A stretch of 9,292 bases of DNA, taken from the NCBI GenBank assembly GCA_024643705.1, contig JAHEML010000083.1, positions 1 through 9,292 of the forward strand, in the 5' to 3' direction. Below, one piece after another: positions 5,937 through 9,292 of this stretch (position 1 is the first letter of the stretch; every line of letters begins with the position of its first letter). Origin of the DNA: Caldilineaceae bacterium (GTDB taxonomy: Bacteria; Chloroflexota; Anaerolineae; Caldilineales; Caldilineaceae). The notes beneath the pieces were generated by a model. The model worked only from the letters and a program-made list of their open reading frames with translations. It did not search any database and had not been told where the DNA came from. The translations under genes and the position numbers were made by a program.

Positions 5937-7095
5937 GATCAGCCGGGCCTTTGGCCTCTTCCTGCTCTTTGGTGTTTTGTTGATCACCGCGTTGGCGACG
6001 CAACGCCCTGCACCGGGCCTGGCCTACGACCCCGCGAGCGACAGGCCGAACGGGCTGCTTTTGCTGCGGGAATGGCTGGCCGAAATGGAGTATGCGGTGG
6101 GAACGACGGGCGAACGTGCTTTTACCCTGGGCGCGACAGATATGCTCTTTGTCTACCCTGGCAGCGAGCCTTTTTCTGGTTCCGAAAGCGAGTTGACAGC
6201 CGATTGGGTGGAACAGGGCGGAACCCTGGTATTGGTGGATATAGACGACAACAAGCTCCGTCAAAGTTTCCGCTTTACCACCTTATCCGAGCTGGGCCAG
6301 GGCAGGCTGACACAAACGCAACCCCTGCTACCCGACGCCGCGGCAGTGATCACCGGCACAAGCCTTGCCCGTCGCATCCGCTTGCCCGACGATTCACCGG
6401 GGGTGAGCGTACTGGCCGACGAAAGCGATTCCCCCCGATCCGCTGCGGTGGTGCTGCGATTGGGCGCTGGCTGGGTCTGGTTGCTGTCGTCGGATTTTGC
6501 GCTGACCAACCAACAGCTAATCGATGATCGAACCAGCGCCCAGATCGTGCCTGCGCTGTTGCGGGGGGTTCCAAATGGGGGGCAAATCCGCTTTGATACC
6601 TATCACCTTTTTGGGCCAACAAGTGGACGGGCAGAAGGTGGCGTAGGTTCGCTACAGGAGTGGGCCTACACCACACCCACTGGCTGGGCCACGCTCTTTC
6701 TCTTTGTATTGACAGGTGCCTATCTTCTGCTGCAAGGGCGACGTTTGGGGCCGGCTGTGCCCACCATCACCCAGGGGCGGCGACGGGAAGCGGCGGAGTT
6801 TGTGACGGCTATGGCAGGGTTGCAACGTCGGGTTGGAACAGGGGATAGCGTCGCCCGGCAGCAGCGTGCGCGGCTGAAACAACGGCTGGGTAACCCTTGG
6901 CAGATTTCGGCGGACCTTGCCGATGACGAATTTGTGGCCCGTTTGGTGGCCGCAAACCCGACGGTGGATGAGAACCGAGTGCGGGGCATACTCTCGGCAC
7001 TGGCTAATGGCCCCGACGAGCCACGCCTTGTTCGGTTGGCACAAGAGGTAGATTCGCTGACAGGCAGGCGGTCGCAACCATCTAACTTGACATAA
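5929..7095 (+). CDS. DUF4350 domain membrane protein
   Basis: Translation from the GTG at 5929 gives 388 residues. The frame is open from 5818, but the GTG is preferred because AGGGAGG (5916-5922) lies six bases upstream and because it puts a membrane anchor (about 7-24) at the N-terminus. The DUF4350 domain follows: Y-D-P-A-S-D-R-P-N-G-L-L-L-L-R-E-W-L (33-50), then D-M-L-F-V-Y-P (71-77), W-V-E-Q-G-G-T-L-V-L-V-D (93-104) and a G-A-G-W-V-W-L-L-S-S-D-F strand (179-190), like a glutamine-amidotransferase-type Rossmann layer but with no visible catalytic Cys. A second membrane segment lies at about 251-270, and a charged, helical C-terminal domain (271-388) would be cytoplasmic. It overlaps the DUF4129 gene by eight bases and almost certainly acts with it. 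Function unknown; an envelope role is inferred from topology. Confidence 0.85.
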   Translation: MARISRAFGLFLLFGVLLITALATQRPAPGLAYDPASDRPNGLLLLREWLAEMEYAVGTTGERAFTLGATDMLFVYPGSEPFSGSESELTADWVEQGGTLVLVDIDDNKLRQSFRFTTLSELGQGRLTQTQPLLPDAAAVITGTSLARRIRLPDDSPGVSVLADESDSPRSAAVVLRLGAGWVWLLSSDFALTNQQLIDDRTSAQIVPALLRGVPNGGQIRFDTYHLFGPTSGRAEGGVGSLQEWAYTTPTGWATLFLFVLTGAYLLLQGRRLGPAVPTITQGRRREAAEFVTAMAGLQRRVGTGDSVARQQRARLKQRLGNPWQISADLADDEFVARLVAANPTVDENRVRGILSALANGPDEPRLVRLAQEVDSLTGRRSQPSNLT

Positions 7096-7107
7096 TTTTG
7101 AGATATT

Positions 7108-7136
7108 TTGACATGTGCAACCCTTGCCCCTATGAT
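7108..7136 (+). promoter_or_regulatory. Near-consensus sigma70-type promoter for the MBL-fold gene
   Basis: A perfect -35 box TTGACA (7108-7113) is followed by exactly 17 bases and TATGAT (7131-7136), one base from the -10 consensus. Transcription would start near 7143, giving a leader of about 35 bases before the ATG at 7178. A second TTGACA (7087-7092), spanning the DUF4350 stop region, has no matching -10 at proper spacing. Confidence 0.78.
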
Positions 7137-7177
7137 AGATTCACATATTTGGCAGAAGGAAAAAGGGAGCGTGTTCT

Positions 7178-8134
7178 ATGGCAACAAGAAGGAAACCGGC
7201 AGTGAAAATAGGTGTAACAGGATTGGGCGAACGCGAGGAAGTGGCACCGGGGGTTTTTATCAACATCGCCTACCGGGGCTGTACGCCGGGATTTATCAGC
7301 ACCGAGGAGGGTGTGATTCTGGTTGATGCGCCGCTGATCCCGGAACAGGCACAAGATTGGCGCTCTCAGATCGAAGAGGAGTGCCCGGATAAGCCTATCC
7401 TCTTTGTGTTCAATACGGATCACCACCGGGGCCATGCTTTGGGCAATCAATACTTTATGCCCACCACAGTGATTGCCCACGAACGGGCGCACAAAGAGAT
7501 GTCGGGATATACGGAAAACTTCAAGGAGCGGGTTTTCAACAGCTTCAAACGCGAGCCAGATATCCAGCAGCAGATGACCAATATTGAGATTATCCCTCCC
7601 CATCTCACCTTTACGGATCGTACCCGGTTGCTCTATGGTGGGCGCGAGGTCGACTTGATCTATGTGGGTGGGCATACCCCAGCCACCAGCATTGCCTGGC
7701 TGCCAGAGGAAAAAGTCTGTTTTGTAGGCGATGTTTTATGGGTTGATCAACACCCGTATATGGCCCAGGCCAATTCCAAGGAGTGGATCGAGGGATTGGG
7801 GCTGATCCGAGAGTTGGGGGCGGAGTTGCTGATTCCGGGTCATGGCCCGACCTGCACCCCGGAAGCAACCAAGCGGGTGGAAGAGTATATCATCTTCATG
7901 CGGGGACGGGTGCGGGACTACTATTTGGCGGGCAAGAACAAGAACGAAGCCAAGAGTGGTTTGGTGGGTGAAATGCTTGCATGGTTTCCTGTGCCCCAGG
8001 ACCGCAAAGCCAAAATCGAGAGTCAGATCAAGTCGGGCATCAATCGCGTTTTCCGGGAAATTCAACGGGAAGAGGAGATCAGCGGCGGTGGTGGTGTAGA
8101 CGACGATAGCGACGAGAACGACAGCGATGATTGA
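7178..8134 (+). CDS. MBL-fold metallo-hydrolase with altered HxHxDH motif
   Basis: This 318-residue cytoplasmic-looking protein has the metallo-beta-lactamase fold order. An N-terminal strand region (25-52) ends with V-I-L-V-D (46-50). The first metal motif follows N-T (79-80), then G-G-H-T-P (164-168), F-V-G-D-V-L (182-187) and I-P-G-H-G-P (219-224). His166, Asp185 and His222 match the usual later metal ligands. The first motif reads Asp81-His-His83-Arg-Gly85-His86 instead of His-x-His-x-Asp-His, so the first His and the Asp are replaced; metal binding may be reduced or rearranged. The substrate is unknown; relatives include hydrolases of esters, thioesters and lactams. The ATG is supported by AGGGAG (7164-7169), eight bases upstream, and by the promoter at 7108-7136. 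The C-terminus (about 303-318) is a Gly-rich then Asp/Glu-rich tail, probably disordered. The TPR gene follows after 53 bases and may be co-transcribed. Confidence 0.88.
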   Translation: MATRRKPAVKIGVTGLGEREEVAPGVFINIAYRGCTPGFISTEEGVILVDAPLIPEQAQDWRSQIEEECPDKPILFVFNTDHHRGHALGNQYFMPTTVIAHERAHKEMSGYTENFKERVFNSFKREPDIQQQMTNIEIIPPHLTFTDRTRLLYGGREVDLIYVGGHTPATSIAWLPEEKVCFVGDVLWVDQHPYMAQANSKEWIEGLGLIRELGAELLIPGHGPTCTPEATKRVEEYIIFMRGRVRDYYLAGKNKNEAKSGLVGEMLAWFPVPQDRKAKIESQIKSGINRVFREIQREEEISGGGGVDDDSDENDSDD

Positions 8135-8187
8135 AGTGTGCGCGCCGCGCCAATCACATTACCGTTTCCATTAGGAGTTCCCCATTT

Positions 8188-9162
8188 ATGGCCCATTCTG
8201 TACAGGATCACCGAAATAGCCTGGCGAATCAACTGCGCAACTCTCTGGATGAGGCAGAGAAGGCGGTTTTGCGTCTAAAGGCCGAGGAAGTGGAGCCATT
8301 TTTGCTTGGGCTGGATGAGTTGGACTGCCAGTTTCAAACCTTGGAGAGTGATGGTTTGGATTTGCGGGGTGAACGCACCCGCCAGGGGAGTCTGGTGAGC
8401 CGGATGAATCGTCATCCCAAGTTGATCACGGCACCGGCTTCTCCGATGGGTGGGTTGGCGGCGCTGCGCCAGAAGCACCCTACGGCCACAGATGAATGGT
8501 GGTTTCTGGACGTGGTGGAAGCCGAGAGGCGGGGCAAGCTGATCCGGCGCATCGTCACAAACTTGGGTGTGCTTGCGGGAGTGATCCTGCTGATCTATGT
8601 GGGTTTGACATACATCTTCCCGCCTGACCCCAACGCGGTGCTTTCGTCGAATGCCAGCGGACGCTTGCCCGAATTGGCGGCGGCGGGTGAGTGGGAAGAG
8701 GCGGACAAACTGATTGCCGAAACCCTGGCACAAATGACGGCAGATGATCCAGAGTTATTGATCTGGCAGTCGGTGGTGGCTGGTCATTTTGGCCGGCAAG
8801 AGGAAGCCGACACTGCCTTTGCCAAAGCCCAGGCTTCTGTGCCAGCAGAGAAACTCTCTGGGTTTTGGTCCACGGTGGGCAATGTGCGCATGGCGGCAGG
8901 GGACGTGGCAGGAGCCTTTGCCGCTGCTCAAGAGGCATTGGCTATCGACCCGAATGAAGCCCAGGCCTACTTTGTCTTAGCCAGCCTGGCCGAAGCTGAC
9001 GGCAATGTTCCAGAAGCCATTGGGTATTTCGAAAAGGCATTCGAACTGGCGACCGACAGCAACCCCCAATTGGCGGTGATTGCCCGGGTGCGCATGGGCA
9101 TGTTGATGCAAAGTGGGCCGCCGATGGTGCCAATGACAACAACGAACACAAGCGGACCCTGA
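8188..9162 (+). CDS. Membrane-anchored TPR-repeat protein
   Basis: The protein has 324 residues from the ATG at 8188, which follows AGGAG (8173-8177) by 10 bases. The frame extends upstream to a TTG at 8131, but that start overlaps the previous gene and lacks support. Residues 1-60 are a charged, helical, possibly coiled-coil segment. One membrane span lies at about 122-142 (V-L-A-G-V-I-L-L-I-Y-V-G-L), preceded by R-R, so the N-terminal part should be cytoplasmic and the C-terminal part outside. After the span come about three to four tetratricopeptide-like helix pairs (about 159-292). The clearest are A-G-D-V-A-G-A-F-A-A-A-Q-E-A-L-A-I-D-P-N and the following A-E-A-D-G-N-V-P-E-A-I-G-Y-F-E-K-A. 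TPRs mediate protein contacts; the partner is unknown. The tail is Met/Pro/Thr-rich. Specific function cannot be assigned. Confidence 0.82.
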   Translation: MAHSVQDHRNSLANQLRNSLDEAEKAVLRLKAEEVEPFLLGLDELDCQFQTLESDGLDLRGERTRQGSLVSRMNRHPKLITAPASPMGGLAALRQKHPTATDEWWFLDVVEAERRGKLIRRIVTNLGVLAGVILLIYVGLTYIFPPDPNAVLSSNASGRLPELAAAGEWEEADKLIAETLAQMTADDPELLIWQSVVAGHFGRQEEADTAFAKAQASVPAEKLSGFWSTVGNVRMAAGDVAGAFAAAQEALAIDPNEAQAYFVLASLAEADGNVPEAIGYFEKAFELATDSNPQLAVIARVRMGMLMQSGPPMVPMTTTNTSGP

Positions 9163-9178
9163 CAACCCACAACTCGCT

Positions 9179-9207
9179 TTGACTTCCCCCCCACGTCTGG
9201 GTACAAT
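9179..9207 (+). promoter_or_regulatory. Sigma70-type promoter for tRNA-Arg
   Basis: TTGACT (9179-9184), 17 bases, then TACAAT (9202-9207). Each box has one mismatch to consensus and the spacing is ideal. Transcription would start near 9213, five or so bases before the mature tRNA 5' end. Confidence 0.72.
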
Positions 9208-9217
9208 ATCTCCGTAT

Positions 9218-9291
9218 GCCCCCTTAGCTCAGCGGAACAGAGCAACGGTCTTCTAAACCGTTGGTCGCAGGTTCGATTCCTGCAGGGGGCG
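9218..9291 (+). tRNA. tRNA-Arg (anticodon UCU)
   Basis: A complete cloverleaf can be drawn. The acceptor stem is GCCCCCT (9218-9224) with AGGGGGC (9284-9290), and the discriminator is G at 9291. The D stem is GCTC (9227-9230) with GAGC (9240-9243). The anticodon stem is ACGGT (9245-9249) with ACCGT (9257-9261), closing the loop CTTCTAA, with anticodon TCT at 9252-9254. The T arm is GCAGG (9267-9271), loop TTCGATT, then CCTGC (9279-9283). The UCU anticodon reads AGA and, by wobble, AGG arginine codons. The window ends one base after the discriminator, so whether CCA is encoded cannot be seen in full; the next base is C. Confidence 0.96.
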
Positions 9292-9292
9292 C

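Noticed and set aside
4884..5987. 367-codon open frame on the minus strand
   Set aside because: It lies fully antisense to the DUF4129 gene, has a Gln/Gly/His-rich composition with no domain pattern, and starts with no support; it is a shadow of a GC-rich gene.
5488..6264. 258-codon open frame on the minus strand
   Set aside because: It spans the junction of two overlapping + strand genes and reads as Arg/Pro/Ala-rich shadow sequence.
7130..7675. 181-codon open frame on the minus strand
   Set aside because: Antisense to the conserved metal-binding half of the MBL gene and overlapping its leader; no Shine-Dalgarno sequence or domain seen.
8140..8150. GCGCGCCGCGC inverted repeat as a terminator or operator
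   Set aside because: The arms are separated by one base, so no hairpin loop can form, and no T tract follows.

Overview
The window carries eight protein-coding genes and one tRNA, all on the + strand and tightly packed (longest gap about 125 bases). Base composition is moderately GC-rich. Gene content suggests an environmental bacterium, most likely Chloroflexota (Anaerolineae/Caldilineae-like). The reasons are a six-TM membrane protein/DUF4129/DUF4350 gene string, degenerate 'CACGAAGACACC'-type intergenic repeats, and GTG starts with overlapping genes. The lineage is an inference from gene style; no marker gene proves it.

Layout: (1) Bases 1-1371 hold the 3' part of a CoA-acylating aldehyde dehydrogenase of the EutE/PduP type. 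Its reading frame runs off the left edge, and its family normally works inside bacterial microcompartments. (2) A short tandem-repeat element (about 1374-1454) separates it from a second group: a small YbjN-like protein (1460-1870), a bacterial menorin/FAM151 (DUF2181) domain protein (1917-2696) and an enolase-superfamily enzyme of the muconate cycloisomerase/dipeptide epimerase subgroup (2700-3791). The last two are 3 bases apart and probably co-translated. (3) After a weak possible terminator comes a membrane-protein operon: a six-TM protein (3916-4995), a DUF4129 protein (4992-5936) and a DUF4350 protein (5929-7095), with overlapping start and stop codons. Such genes usually accompany a MoxR AAA+ ATPase and a DUF58 protein, but neither follows here. 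(4) A near-consensus sigma70-type promoter (7108-7136) drives an MBL-fold hydrolase (7178-8134) whose first metal motif is altered. A membrane-anchored TPR protein (8188-9162) follows. (5) The window closes with tRNA-Arg(UCU) and its own promoter.

Functionally these look like independent modules: aldehyde-to-acyl-CoA metabolism, a small operon with a possible phosphodiesterase-like barrel and an epimerase/cycloisomerase, and an envelope-associated operon. The most noteworthy points are the bacterial menorin homologue paired with an enolase-superfamily enzyme, and the MBL protein with D-H-H-R-G-H in place of H-x-H-x-D-H. I see no CRISPR array, phage gene, transposase or defence system.
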